Shown in pieces: positions 13,542 through 26,345 of a stretch of 64,000 bases of DNA (its first letter is position 1; every line of letters starts with the position of its first letter). Made by a program: the position numbers and the translations under genes. The notes under the pieces are model-generated. The model was not told the DNA's origin. It ran no database searches and was given only the letters and a program-made list of their open reading frames with translations. The stretch is from Warburgia ugandensis (Eukaryota > Streptophyta > Magnoliopsida > Canellales > Canellaceae): contig CP141126.1 of NCBI GenBank assembly GCA_035236585.1, positions 10,677,001 to 10,741,000 of the forward strand, given 5' to 3'.

Positions 13542-16500
13542 CTAACCACGAATAGATGCTCGAGGTACTGCAGGTAAACCCATTTCATCTTCAGCCTGTT
13601 AAAAAAAAAAAAAAAAACAGAAGCATATATCAGGAAACTATGGGCAAAGAAGAAAACGAAAGCAAAAATCAATTCAAATGCCTAATGGGTTCCGAGTCTT
13701 CTAACATTGCGTCTCCTGTTTTCACAGTTTACAACTCAAAACTTCTCCTATTGACTTTTAACAATTCAAACGCTGTCAACAACCAACACGAGAATTTTGA
13801 AATGAAGCAGCGAGGTGCACTCATAAGTTTCTAATCCTGAGAACTCCATGTTTTTCTGCCTCGTTTTTCTTTCCTAGCCAAATTGGAGTCACTTTCAGAA
13901 TTTTCAAGAACTTAATCAAGAGATAATGCAGATGACTAAATGCTACCTGGGGATTGTATCTGCCAGGTGGAACTGCACTTCCAGACGGTGCTGAAGGCAA
14001 TTTGAGTTCAGCCTCTAGATCAGGTTCCTTGTCAGGTTGAAGATAAGAGGGTACACCATAAGCCTCAGTTTCTGTTCCCATGTCAGCTTCCAAAGCATCA
14101 AGCTCTGTATCACATCAAAAAGAAGAGAAAAGAAATAAAGAAAGTGAATCAACCACCAAGGCTACAGATTCCAACAGGCCATGACCTAGACCATCAAGTG
14201 CCAAAAATTCTTGCGATGCAAAATTACACAGGAAATAATGCATAAGCCAAAGTTGTGTTTTAAATTACCGCCCATAAGGTCGTCTTCATCAATGCCATCA
14301 GGTACATTGTAGCTTCTACCAAGTGTCTCTTGAATTTCATTGCTCACATCCATCAGATCCATCATCTCATCTTGCATGCTCTACACATACAAGTAGAAAA
14401 AGAACCTTTTCTTCAGTTCTAGTCATTAAATCTTACTTGTCCATAGCATATACTAGACCAATTCAGTATTATAATTACAAAAGAAGCTTAGATCTGTAAC
14501 ATATAACAGAGATGGACAGCAAGAGACAAGTGTTAGCAATCATACATGAATATCTTGAATCTTCACAGTCTTCATCATCCCTTTTAACTCCTTATTTGCA
14601 GATTTCAGAGCTGAAATCTGAAACCATATGACAATTAGTACAGTAAAAGAATGCTACAAAATGATTTAAGATACTTTTAACTCCGCCAAGAAGCTAGAAT
14701 ACATACAGTTTGTTGAGCATCTTTGATTCCTTCAGTTGCAAAAGCAACCTGGTCAAGGTTGAACGTCTGATTATAAAGCATATCACGTTGCCCTTCATAC
14801 CTGACCAAAAGGCAGATTAGAGGAAAAAGTATATGAGAACAAATATAATAGTACATGCCGTTAAGGTAGACCATATCTTCTCCCTTATCTTAAGGGTTAA
14901 TCAGAGAAAATGTAAAATAAAGAGAGTGGGAACATTTCATTCACTAGCAAATAGAGAAGCTGCACAGAATATCGAAATGGAAACACGCACGGCAACAAGA
15001 CTTGGCATTTCCTACCAAATCCTAAATATATAGATGCAGACAATGATGTCAAAAACCACAAGGTAAGATATAGAAATTAAAAAAGAAACAATTAACCACT
15101 AAACTTTAGAAAACAATTACAATTTAATAATATCGATAACATCCCCAAATTGCTAGGCAAGTTGCCTTGCACCCTTCCCAAGATCACTTAGATTGTGATG
15201 TAAGATGTCTAACCCCACAAGCATGCAATGGTGCCTTTATTTTAATTCAGGTGCATCCTCATGGCCCCTGACTTGAGATAAAATGTTGCAGGTGTAGCAT
15301 CAGAAAGTCTCTCAGTCTCAGAATTTTGAACTTAAATAAATTTTAATGGTCATTTTATAAATCATATATCATCTAAATGGTCAATTTACAAATCATATAT
15401 CGCCTAAGGACAATTGTAAACAAACAAAAAATATAAAATCAACTCAATACTCTACATAGTTCCCTTAAATCGTCAAGGAGAGATGAGGGTACTAGCTTTA
15501 GAATACTGTAGCAATTATACATCAACAATGGCAGACACTGATACCAACTTTTCAACAACATAATGGCATATCTTCCTTAAAAACATAATATGCATATCCA
15601 CGAATCTAGAAGGTTGTTTGCTAAGTAGGGACCTAGAATGAAATCATAAAAATCAAATATTTGTCGTGGTGTAAGAAAATGTCAAAATAGACTAAGATGA
15701 AACAAGAGGAGCAAATAATCCATAAAAGACTGCTGCCAAGAATGAGATTCAACATGAAACATTAGAAGTAACTCAAATAAGCTAAAACGAATGTGAGGAT
15801 CTAAATCACAGATGTATTTCTTTTATACGAATTAAAATATATCTGTAGAATCACCTATCTCCTTTAACTACATGGCTGGCCAGAATCATGACTTATGTAA
15901 AAAATGTTTCTCATGGAAGTCATATCAAACAAATGCACCTACATCCGCTTTTGCTTGAGAACTCGCATAGCATGAGCTTTTACAGCCTCTTGTGCAGGAC
16001 CAGGTCGTGTCTTCTTGATCTGTTCTTTGTATCTACTAAGTTCTGCATCTAGCTTTTTAATCTTCTCATCCACAGTCTCTCCTCTTTTGTTAATCTGAAA
16101 AATAATTTGTGCACCAGTCACAAAGGGATAAAAATATAAGAACGTAATCTGAAAGTGTAGTAGAACTGGAATCATCTTAATTTCAAGCATGAAATAAGAC
16201 AATTGTTAAGTAAAGATAAGGAAATGTCACATTTTAAAATGTGAGTGTACTATGCAGTTGGAGAAGAAATGATAAGCTAAGGCATGTCCAAACAAGAGGC
16301 ATCAATCTCGGCATGTGTTCTGGAAGATCCATGCCATTCATCTTGTTCAATCTCCTTTAGATAGAATACTGCCAAGAAACCATGTCCATTAGATTATCAT
16401 AACTTGTGTTACATTGGATGAAAATTCACAACCATTGATTTTAAAACTAGAGAAAAAGTTTGAATCATTCAACTGGCGTGATTTTTCACAGGCAGACCAA

Positions 16501-17898
16501 AAGGAGGGACAGCAAGATGAATGACATAGATCTTCCAAAAAAAATGTGCTTGCACGCACCCAATTTATGCCATCCGTTGAAGCATGCCTCAGTTTATCAA
16601 TTCACATGCGGAAATCTAAGCATTTTCTATAACTTTTGTGCATTTGATAATTTCTTCAGTTAAAATAATCAAGTCTACGATTTTACTTAAATTACTAACA
16701 AAAATCTCAGAAATCAAGCACACAGACAGGCAGGACTACGCTCAGCAACATAATATAGAACAGATAAATTTGATGTCAGAATCATCAAAGAAAACATAAA
16801 AAGCACGGTCAAAGAATTGTGTAGGAATGTGTTTCTGCGACCATGCACCCAATTCAAAGGTATGCATCTCAGCCTTTATTCAATACATTGATCAGGACCA
16901 GTATTTTGACGACTTAGCTTTAATATAGTTGATGCCAAATAATTTTGGTTAATTTTGCTTCTGAATGACTTGCCTTCATCGACTTGAACATAATCTACGA
17001 GACTTTGTAGGATAGCTTGTAAGAGCATTGTCAACGGAAGCCACTTGTTGGAGAAATGAGATTACACAGTCAGCGGAGTTGGTAGTTATTAGGCAAGTTA
17101 GATAAGGTATTAAACTCTCTACTTATTGGAGAGTTTCAGTGTGGCATAACCATCTTTCTTGTCTTCTGAGCTCCGATACCAGTTGTATCCCCTCAGGTTC
17201 AAGGACGGGCACTTACTCAACCTAGATTGGAAGAACATCTCCAGAACTACATTTAACCAACCTCCCAGCTTTCGATACACCAAGTTTGTTCGAAGGTATC
17301 AAACATGGAGAAACCAGAAACTATTTACAAGAAACCTAAGAACCGTGTCATGTCTAAGGAATAAATTTAAGAAACAGAAGCAAAATTGTCAAGCAAAGTG
17401 CAGATAGATTTCCTTCAAGGCTACTCAATCCAACTGCATTTGCATTTTATATACGAAACAACATATTTCAGCTCTGTTACAAGTTTATTAACCTCAAACC
17501 TACTTTTCAAAAGAAGGCCGAGTTCTTTCGGTAAACCAGCAACGAAATACCTAAATCATCACAACATCAATCGTTGGAGAATGAACACTTTCCGTTAAAA
17601 CTAGTGCAGTTTAACTAGCACAGAGAAAAAACAGAGAAAATCATCTCTGGAACTAGAAAATAATATGAAGCACATCGGTGGCATTTGCACCGGGTCAAAT
17701 TTCTCCAATTACAACCAAATCAAACCAAACGGTGAAATTGATTAAGAAAATTAATCACGACGAAGAACAGTAATCAACTTAATCACAAAAGAAAAAGAAA
17801 GCCAAAGAAAAAATATAGAAAAACTTCACCCTTCCGGAAGCGTCATTGATGGACGGAGGGGGTTCTTTCTCCTTCTTCGCACCGAAAACTCTCCTCAT
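13542..17898 (-). CDS. VPS60: VPS60/CHMP5 ESCRT-III-type protein, 7 exons
   Basis: Vacuolar protein sorting-associated protein 60, the plant CHMP5 orthologue, predicted 236 aa. Exons on the minus strand: 17830-17898, 15943-16094, 14707-14800, 14546-14617, 14269-14380, 13947-14104 and 13542-13595. Each junction is GT-AG and the total (711 nt) keeps frame to the stop. The basic N-terminus [20 protein letters not shown] is diagnostic, followed by the Snf7 helices ([20 protein letters not shown], then [17 protein letters not shown]). The acidic C-terminal half contains LQP and a final segment [17 protein letters not shown], matching the LIP5/VTA1-binding region of the family. By family knowledge it is a late ESCRT-III-associated subunit on multivesicular bodies that regulates the VPS4 ATPase through LIP5. 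The first intron is 1.7 kb. I see no disabling change; length equals the usual size. Confidence 0.96.
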
Positions 17899-18145
17899 AT
17901 CTCCTTCTCTTTCTGTTCTCTCTCTTCAATCGATCGATCGACAGATCAAAGTGTAAATGGCGCAGAAGTTGGACAAAAGAAAGGAGAAGGATTCGAGATC
18001 TTTCCAATGGTTCTAGGAAAATTTTCAAAAAAAGGATTCTCCCAGTATTTTCTAGTTTTCTGATGTTGTATGAAGAATGAAGAGGGAAGAGGGAAGAGGT
18101 CAGCCTTCGGACTTCTTACCAAAGGCAGAAACAGCCAGCGGGGCT

Positions 18146-18166
18146 CCAAGTATTTAAAACTATAAA
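18146..18166 (-). promoter_or_regulatory. Possible VPS60 core promoter
   Basis: On the minus strand GATTTATAGTTTTAAATAC lies about 250 bp upstream of the VPS60 ATG and could supply a TATA element. The intervening sequence is pyrimidine-rich, typical of a plant 5' UTR. Position-based inference only. Confidence 0.3.
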
Positions 18167-18609
18167 TCCTTTCAAATTTCAGGAACTTTCAGCGCCTACG
18201 ACTACGAGAATAACCTGAAAGCGGAAGGAACGAGCCGATTCGTTCTAGACGCTCATAGCGGGACCCAGTTTTAATTCATTTTATCACTGAACATTTTGTC
18301 TCATCTCACTAAAATATAATTTTTAATTTTGAAGAAGATAGTTATTTCTTTCTATTTCTTGAGTCCTGGATTTGGACTTTGTTGATTGTATAAAAAAAAT
18401 TTATATTTCAAAAGTTTACACAAATTATAAAATCAAAGAAAATGTCATATGCATAAAAGAAGAGCTCTATCATACTAATTTATAAGATTTAAAGAATACA
18501 TACAAAGTTGCACTAATTATCCTACGATCAAACTTAGAAGTCATACCATGAAACTTTAAGAAAGAGCAACTAAGAGGAGGCTACGACATTAAATGAGTAT
18601 ATAGAAAAA

Positions 18610-19301
18610 CCAGTTTAATTTCATGCTTGGGAAGTTTATTATGAAAGCAATTTTCCTACTTAGATAATTGACGAAGAAATATAGGGAGAATAATGACTTA
18701 TACATGGTCTTTATTGACTTAGAAAAGGCTTATGATAAGGTCTCAAGAAAGTTAATATGGTGGATGTTGAGGAAACAGGGGTTTCATCGGATATATCAAT
18801 ATAATTAAAGATATGTATTAGGGAGTGATAATGTTATAACCCCCAACTAAGGCACCAATGATTTTTATATTACTACAGGATTGCATCAAAGAGGGCATTG
18901 AGCTTGTAACTTTTCACCTTGGTTATATTTGACTTAATACAACATTTGCATGAGGAGATCTCATGGTGCATGTTATTTGCAGATGATATAATTTTAATTA
19001 ATAAGACAAGGAAAGGCTTAAACACAAAGTTAGAGTTATAGATAGATGCTTTAGAGTCTAAAGGATTTAAAATCAATTGAACTGAGACAAAATATATAGA
19101 ATGCAATTTTAATAAAGAAATAAAAGTGAGTGAAGCATCACTAAAGATTGATAACCAAGAAGTCTCCCAAAGAGATCACTCTCAATACTTAGGATCACCA
19201 AATCATGAGAATGAAGAGATTGAGAGAGATATAACTAAGAGAATCTAAGTGGGTTGGAAGAAATGGAGATGTGCTTCTAAAGTTTTGTGTGATTTGCCAC
19301 T
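18610..19301 (+). mobile_element. RTE-like LINE reverse transcriptase, 5' fragment (broken)
   Basis: A degraded non-LTR reverse transcriptase. Recognisable blocks in order are a FMLGKFIMKAIFLLR segment (the family's FMPGRS-type motif), then DLYMVFIDLEKAYDKV, then a GLHQ segment, then the catalytic-type LFADDIILI, then KLELW and LESKGFKI. Several stops and frameshifts make it non-functional. The wording of these blocks fits the plant RTE-like clade rather than L1 (inference). It breaks off exactly at the solo LTR beginning at 19307 and resumes at 23165. Confidence 0.85.
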
Positions 19302-19306
19302 CAAAC

Positions 19307-22300
19307 TGTAATAAATGTAATTTTTAAAAGTTTACGTTATGTAATTTTTTTATTTAGAAAAAAGGAATAAAATAGAATGTTATATATGAGCTTTTTATAG
19401 AAGTCAAATAAGGTGTTGAAACCTTCATAATTGGATTATACTTGGAAAAACAAATTCAATAACACTAAGAACATTGAAAATTGAGTCCGGGCGAGAAAGT
19501 TACGAGATTTTTAACATTAGGGGCATTTTAATAATTTTAAAATAAGCCCATTTATAGGTTTTTTAAAACAAAAAAGTGTTTAAAATGAAGGGGTTGTTTT
19601 TTATAACGGCATCCCCTTCAACAAATCTACCACATGTCTGACAATGAAAAGGGTGGATCACTGATGATGTAAAGGACCTCCTACTCCCCCCCCCCAAATT
19701 TCTCTCTCTCTCTCTCTCAAAATTTTCCCACCACCTAGACATGTAAATGCTTCTCTTCCTCTCTCTTTTCTTTCCTCCTTTTTTTTTTTTTTTTCTATCT
19801 GTTTTTCCTCTTTCCTCGCCAAACAAACTGATTTTTCTAGCCAACGAAGTTCAATAGGGGAAAATCATGTCACAGTAGAAAACTCATCTTAAAGGCAACT
19901 CAGATAAATGATATAAGCCGTTCATTGAATTTTTGGAACCTTAAAACCTTAGAAATGGTGAGAATAGTAAAATTTTAGGACAATCTAGATCATAGATCAA
20001 AGGGAAAAGGAACAAACGATCCGTGTGCTTTGTCCCCCGATAGACATTGCTCCCAAGACACACCCTAGCAGATGCGCACGCTAGGTGCAACCGCATGTAG
20101 GTGCCGCGTGGGGCGTTCACCGCCGCGATAGAATGCGAGTGTGTTCAATGATGGAGACACACCTACATGTATCCCGGAAGTGTGTATAGATGCGATGTGT
20201 CCTAGTGATGCAATTTTACATTGTTTTGATCTAGAGTCAATCTGAACCATTAAACTTTATTTAAAACTTAGATTTTTAATTCAAAGAGCAATATAAATCC
20301 AATTTTTTATCTGAGACATCTGTTGGATTTGTTTCGACAACATGAACATAATTATACAATAGAATATAGGATTATAACACATATTAAATTGATCCAAACT
20401 AAAAAATCATAGAATAACTCAGATCCATTAGATCAAAAGTGATCAGACCTTAGAATTTGATTAATTAAATAATTTAGAAAAGTAAATAGATTGATATAAC
20501 AGTTAGATTATCCAAATAAACTTGAATATAGATGTGGATAGTTGAATAAAATGAAAACCATGGATTTGATCAATTAGGATTAGATCTGATCATCCATCAT
20601 CATCTAACCCATGATCTATCATATAATGTCTGATCTTTTATCAAATCAACAAACTCTTATATTATTCAATCGTTAATCAATCACCAAAACTCAAATATGC
20701 GACTGATCTTACCTTTTCATCATGATCCAACTGTCAGTCGGCCACTAGATGCTAGATCTACAACCAATCCATCCTTTTAAGATGATCTAACCCGTGATCA
20801 ACTACCTAATACCTTGATAAGCCATCAATTTAAACTTCCATTTAGATTTGACCATAGATATAACACTTAATCCAAGCCGTTCATTTTTGAATTTTTTTTA
20901 TCAAAGGAGATCAAACCTAATTAGGCCATATTAGACATAACATCATACATGGGTTTAAGTGATGGAGGTAAGACAGCTGCCGAGTCTTATTTAAATCAGT
21001 TAAATTTAATTTTATCTTAATTATGTCTAATAAATTATAGGAAATTTAGAAAATAAACAAGACTAGAATGCATTAAACCCTAATAAGAACAATCATACTA
21101 TTTATAGTAGTATTTAGATTTATCTATCGGTTAGATTGTTTTGATGACCTTAGATTCAAAGATTTGATGCTAGGGTGACTTGAAACTATAGATCTAACTA
21201 ATCATAATTCAACCTAACTATCAGATCAATAAATTAAATACTAAGATATGAAATAAAATATCTATAAGTCAAAGACTAACAGGAATTGAGGACAATTAGA
21301 TGATCTAGACTGTTGATCTTTAATCAACGACTAAGATTCAACATTACAACAAAAATAAAGAGGAATATATATTACCATAAAGTAGTAAAAGCAGGATTAC
21401 CATGTTAATGGTGATCAAAGACTAAATAAGTTATAATTAAGAAATTGTAAGTAAGATAAATAACATTGTAATATAAATGTATTGATGGAGATGTTGACTG
21501 GTGTGAGCACTCCGAGGATTAGTATATAATCATGTTCGAGGTAGATAGTTTTAAACATCTATTTGTTATTGGGATTTTGAGCATGTTATCAATTGTACTA
21601 AAATATGTAGATTTCAAATAATCAAATCATTTGATTATCACGCTTTCGATCGAAGGCTACCTGACTATTATAAAGTTGATATTTTATCATATTGCATTAG
21701 TTTATCTTTAAAAGAATATAATAATTGCAATGAGACATGTGAATTATAAATATGTACCTTCATAACAATTATGTATGCTTTTATATGAAAAAAGAAACTG
21801 ATGTTGATCATTCTATTACATGCAATTGTACGTTTTTAAAAGAAATTATTGTACTTGAAATTGCATCAATCCCATGCTTTGGGATGAGTCAAAGAAATGC
21901 ATGAAATATATGATATATGATTTAATGACATTTGAATTGAGATATATGTTTATTCAGGCTAATGAGCCTGATAAGCACTGTGCTAAGAGGTCGTACGAGT
22001 TTGGCTTCCCTGCCTCTAACCATCAAAGGTGATAGGTATTTGTGCCCAAAAAGGCACATATTTTTCTAGACTGTTGTGGTAGGAAAACAACTATTGGAGG
22101 TGTTTATGACACCCTTTTTGACACATATCCACAATTGTCGTGAAGGCTGGTCTCTAGATACTGGAGACACATGATTTCAATGAGCTGGTAGTGAGTAGTG
22201 TACCATGATATTTCTATTTTGTGACCCCACGTAGATGGGCATGATGATAGCCTTTAGATGAGTACTCATGACCAACCAGCTGATGTGTTTGCGGGGTGCA

Positions 22301-23159
22301 TATGTGCATAAGATGATGATGTTGTTGGTTTGGGACTGTCAAGTTTCGCAATATAACCAATTACTATTTTAATATTTTGAGGATATTATGACATTTGAAT
22401 TATCAAGTTGAATGGAGGATCTTTAACATAATTTACAAGTTTTGTATTGATATGATTTTGTAATATATTATATGTTACAATTTATGTGAGATTACCATGT
22501 AGATCCAATCATTTAAAAAGTATACATTTAAAGTCGCGCATATGTTATATTGATATTATCTGAAATATTTTAGCATAAAATTGTAAATTGAGATTTACAT
22601 GCGGTTTCATCTAGTTTCCTATCTCTTATCTAATCATTATATTCTTTAGAACTACATTAAAAATGATTTGAAATATTGTTTAGAATTAAATTTCAAAATT
22701 AGTATAATAGATGTGAAACTACCTACATAAGAACAAACTTGCTGATATATTGTAAATTGTTTACAATATCTTAGGTCTTCAAAGAATTTGACTTGAGGCA
22801 GGGCAAATCGAGGTGGATGCAAATCTAAATTGAAGACAATAGGATAACAGACTATAATTAATGTAAGTATATGACTTATTCCTCTTGAAAAGTATATTTA
22901 ATTATTGTAATTGGACTGTAAGCTATGACTACCTAGATTTGGGATGCATAAATTTTTGTTTTTGTTTTACAAAGAAAAATTTCCTTAGCCATTTTATTGG
23001 AAAGAAATGATACTTGGGGTCCTCGAAATGAATTTAAAAGAAGAAGAATCTTCTGCTGCATCGTATTGTTTTCACGAAGTTGTTTTTAAATAGGGATTGA
23101 TCCTGCGTTAGGAATTCATTTTGCATTTAAAAATATATATAAGAACTTGGGTCGTCACA
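19307..23159 (-). mobile_element. Large solo LTR (3.85 kb) nested in a LINE, TSD CAAAC
   Basis: The unit begins TGTAATAAATG and ends GTCGTCACA, so it has TG...CA ends. It is flanked by the 5-bp duplication CAAAC at 19302-19306 and 23160-23164. No gag, pol or long direct repeats are seen inside, so a solo LTR left by recombination between two LTRs fits best. Read on the minus strand it starts TGTGACGACCC and ends in TTATTACA, resembling the LTR at 51338-54296. Shared landmarks near the 3' end include GGGGNTGCCGTTAT, AATGCCC and a CGTAACT-type block. Likely Ty3/Gypsy, perhaps the Del/Tekay lineage (inference). A GC-rich patch is at about 20.04-20.16 kb. Confidence 0.8.
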
Positions 23160-23164
23160 CAAAC

Positions 23165-23622
23165 TGAAAGAATAATTTTATAAGATAGCTGTAAGGCTAG
23201 CTATACTCTACGAATCAGAGTGTTGGACAGTTAAGAAACAACATGTACATAGGATGAGCATGGTCAAAATGAGGATGTTGAGATAGATGATTGGCAAGAC
23301 AAGATATAATAGAATTAGAAATGAAAATATTAAAGAAAATTTAGGATTAGCACCAATAGGTAATAAAATGAGGGAGGGTAGACTTAGATGATTTAGACAT
23401 GTCCAATGGAGACTCAAATGGCACCAATTAAAAAGAGTGAGTTTATCCAGGTTGAAGGCTCTACAAGGGTGAGAGCAAAGCCCAAAAGAACATGGATAGA
23501 ATTGATAAGAAAAGATTTAAAAACTTTTGGACTAAGCTATAAAACTTAATAAAGGGGAATAAAAGAATAGGATTCATGTGGCCGGCCCCTAATTAGGATA
23601 AGTCCTAGACAACGATGATGAA
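23165..23622 (+). mobile_element. RTE-like LINE, 3' fragment (continuation of 18610)
   Basis: Continuation of the LINE at 18610-19301. If the LTR and one CAAAC are ignored, the reading frame runs straight on across the junction. Motifs include YESECWTVKKQHVHRMS and MRMLR, typical of the RTE C-terminal region. It contains stops and ends near a short GATGATG tail. A second copy of this 3' end is at 50580. Confidence 0.85.
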
Positions 23623-23938
23623 AAGTTTATATAATTTCTTTATGCTCTATGACAATAATGATTCTTTTTAATATGTGATGATGATCTTAGTCATTATGTT
23701 ATGTGATTCTACAAAAGGGTAAGGTTTGTATCATATATTCAATTAACTATATTTGAATAGAAGATTTGTTACTAACAAAAGTTTCGTACCAATAAGGAGA
23801 TTTTATATTGTAAGTTACCACAAATTAACCAAATTCAATCTTCTCCTATTTTTTTCTTTGTTTTCCCTTTTTTCTTCTTCAATAGCCACCAAAGTCTTTA
23901 TGTTACTTGCCTTTCTTTAAGACTACCCATTTCACCTT

Positions 23939-23942
<4 letters not shown>

Positions 23943-24016
<74 letters not shown>
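23943..24016. repeat. (CT)37 microsatellite
   Basis: An uninterrupted CT dinucleotide run of about 74 bp, likely polymorphic. Confidence 0.98.
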
Positions 24017-24018
<2 letters not shown>

Positions 24019-24779
24019 ACGCAGCTTTTTATATAACCTAGAAAATTTAATAGCATATAAGCACTTCCTTTCTATCACTTACTTGTCTATAAAAGTAAAC
24101 TATATGAAAAAACCTTTTGATGATCTAACTCGTTCTTTAATTGCCTTGGCTTTGGATGTCTAGTAGCAGGGATGGATTTAATTTTAAAATGGGAGTGTTT
24201 TTGTAAAACTAAAGAGAGACATATAAAAAGGGTTAAACCTGTGACCTGCACCTGCTTGGAGCAGGTCGAGGACTTGCAATGAGGGAAAATTGGGGTAGAA
24301 AATCAAGGACCCATACTCGCAATGAGAGAAATGTTTGTGACCCGAGGTAAGTCTAGGTCGATGAATTAGTTAGCAAATTGCATCGGTTGGCTTGCACATA
24401 TTGACATTCTATCTTCATGTTTTGAGCCATCTAAGTCGGAAGCTATTTTCAGCCTTCTCAAAGATCCTTCCATTCGGCAAAATTATTTATTTGTTCATGA
24501 AAATAACTAGTAAATTCAGCTACGAATTGTTCTCTACAATCTCTGGTAACTCTCTCAGCTGCTGACAGCCCAGGTTTCCCGTAGATGCTCGAGCAAGTTC
24601 ATAAGATATCTCCTCTAAGTTGGTGGTTTCCATCTTATCCTCACAAATTTACCCAAAGTTTATCGAATCCCATTTTGTTTTCATCTACTTAACATTCCTC
24701 AATCCTTCTATGCATAACCACTATTAACATTGTCTTCATTTGAAGCTTCAGACACATAAATCATCCACCTATGCTTCAG

Positions 24780-26345
24780 CTGTAATAGAGTGTGTGAGGC
24801 ATCATTAAACACAAGTTCATTTTGTTTCACCAAGAACTTGTTTAAACCATTTCTGCATAGTTTCTATCATTGTACCACCATCAAATACCTTGATTTTGAA
24901 GTATCTGTCAACGACCTCCCAAAATTCTTTCAATTTTGGACATTTGACAATTGCATGAGTAGGAGTTTTCTATTGCTAGTTACACCTAAGATATAAATTT
25001 TCTTGTTGTGTAGACCATGATAAGTTGCATCTGGCTGATCTCTCATACGCTGCAATCCAAATAAAGCCCTTGACTCTTAGGATGAACTTTAGCTCACAAA
25101 TGCTTTTCCATATGGGAGTTGCTCTATGGTTATATTAATTGATCATATTAAATGTTAATTTGATAACAAATTCTCCATGAGTTTCAAATTCCTATTTGCT
25201 TTCATCACCACCACTTTGTTTAGGTCTAATTCTCAATATCATCTTTGCACTCTCTATCCCCACATATGTTTCATTCTCTTATTATTTCACTGCCTTTTTT
25301 GGAGAACACTGGTATTCAGTCAATTTCATTTACTTTATTTTTTGAAAGTGTTTCAAATTCCTCAAAGAAAGGAGCATTACGAGTCTAATTATCAAAACAC
25401 AGTTTGATATCCTTTTCAGATCATGTGGACCAAATAGTATTTTCATGCAAATATCCTCAACCTTTCTATACCTCTTTTGATGCAGCCGAGTCAGAAGTTA
25501 TAGGAAGTACTTGCATGAATAAGTCCTTTTGAAGATACTTTTCTCTCATAATGTCGATCCATAATGATTTATGGCTCTTAAGCACTTTCTAGCCAAGCTT
25601 GACAATGAAAGCTTTATATATTAACAACTGTTAGATTTCTCAGCCCAAGTCCTGCATGACCCTTCGGTCTACAAAACTCCTCCCAATTGATTACATGCAT
25701 CCCTCCATTTGTTTGAGAGTGCTTCCACAAAAATTTCCTGTGACTATGCTCTCATTTGTATTAAACGTTCTTTGGAAGTAAATAAGCAGACATGGCAAAA
25801 TAAGGGACACTCGATGTTATACTTTGAATAAATGTAGTTCTTCTTGTTGAAAGAATATTATGTTTATAGCTGTGTAACATATCATCAACCTTCTAATGTG
25901 GGTATATAAATTGTTGTTGGGAGGGTTTACTAAAACAACATGGTAGTAAAAAAATATTTCTCCTTGCCAAAGTGTCTCTTGACATGGAGGATGTTTCTCA
26001 AGGCTTTAACACAAATTCTTAGTTTGTTTTTGGATAACTCAAATGAAGACCTCTCAACACCAACTCTATATCCGAATTCTTTTTAAAGGCCTCTAAGATA
26101 ATAACCACACAATTTTAAATGAGGCTTTGGCAAAGATGAATCAGCAAAAATGTGGAAAATAGTAGGCTTGCCTTTAATATGCTCATAGGCTGAAAACACT
26201 AAAAAAGATATGTTATTAAAGGTGGATGAAAGAATGAAACAACTTTTGCACAAAGAACAAACAGGTACAATGAGAAGGAATCTCCTTGTCTAAGGTCTAT
26301 ACAAGGATCGAGTTATTCTTACTAAAGCAAATGATTAAGAAAACT
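24780..26345 (-). mobile_element. L1-like LINE relic (RT C-terminus and zinc-knuckle region)
   Basis: Read on the minus strand from 26.34 kb downward there is a degraded LRQGDSFSLYLFVLCAKV block (the RQGDPLSPYLF motif), a broken FADD region, then STRRTTFIQSITSSVPYFAMSAYL, then INWEEFCRPKGHAGLGLRNL, and finally a zf-RVT-like region around 24.8-25.1 kb with THAIVKCPKLKEFWE. Many stops interrupt it. Sequence down to about 24.4 kb may belong to the same element. Confidence 0.82.

Noticed and set aside
20040-20160. GC-rich island that could suggest a gene promoter
   Set aside because: It lies inside the solo LTR at the place where the related LTR also has a GC-rich block.
23208-23417. Hydrophobic minus-strand frame resembling another at 50570-50779
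   Set aside because: The similarity reflects the two copies of the same LINE 3' end read backwards.
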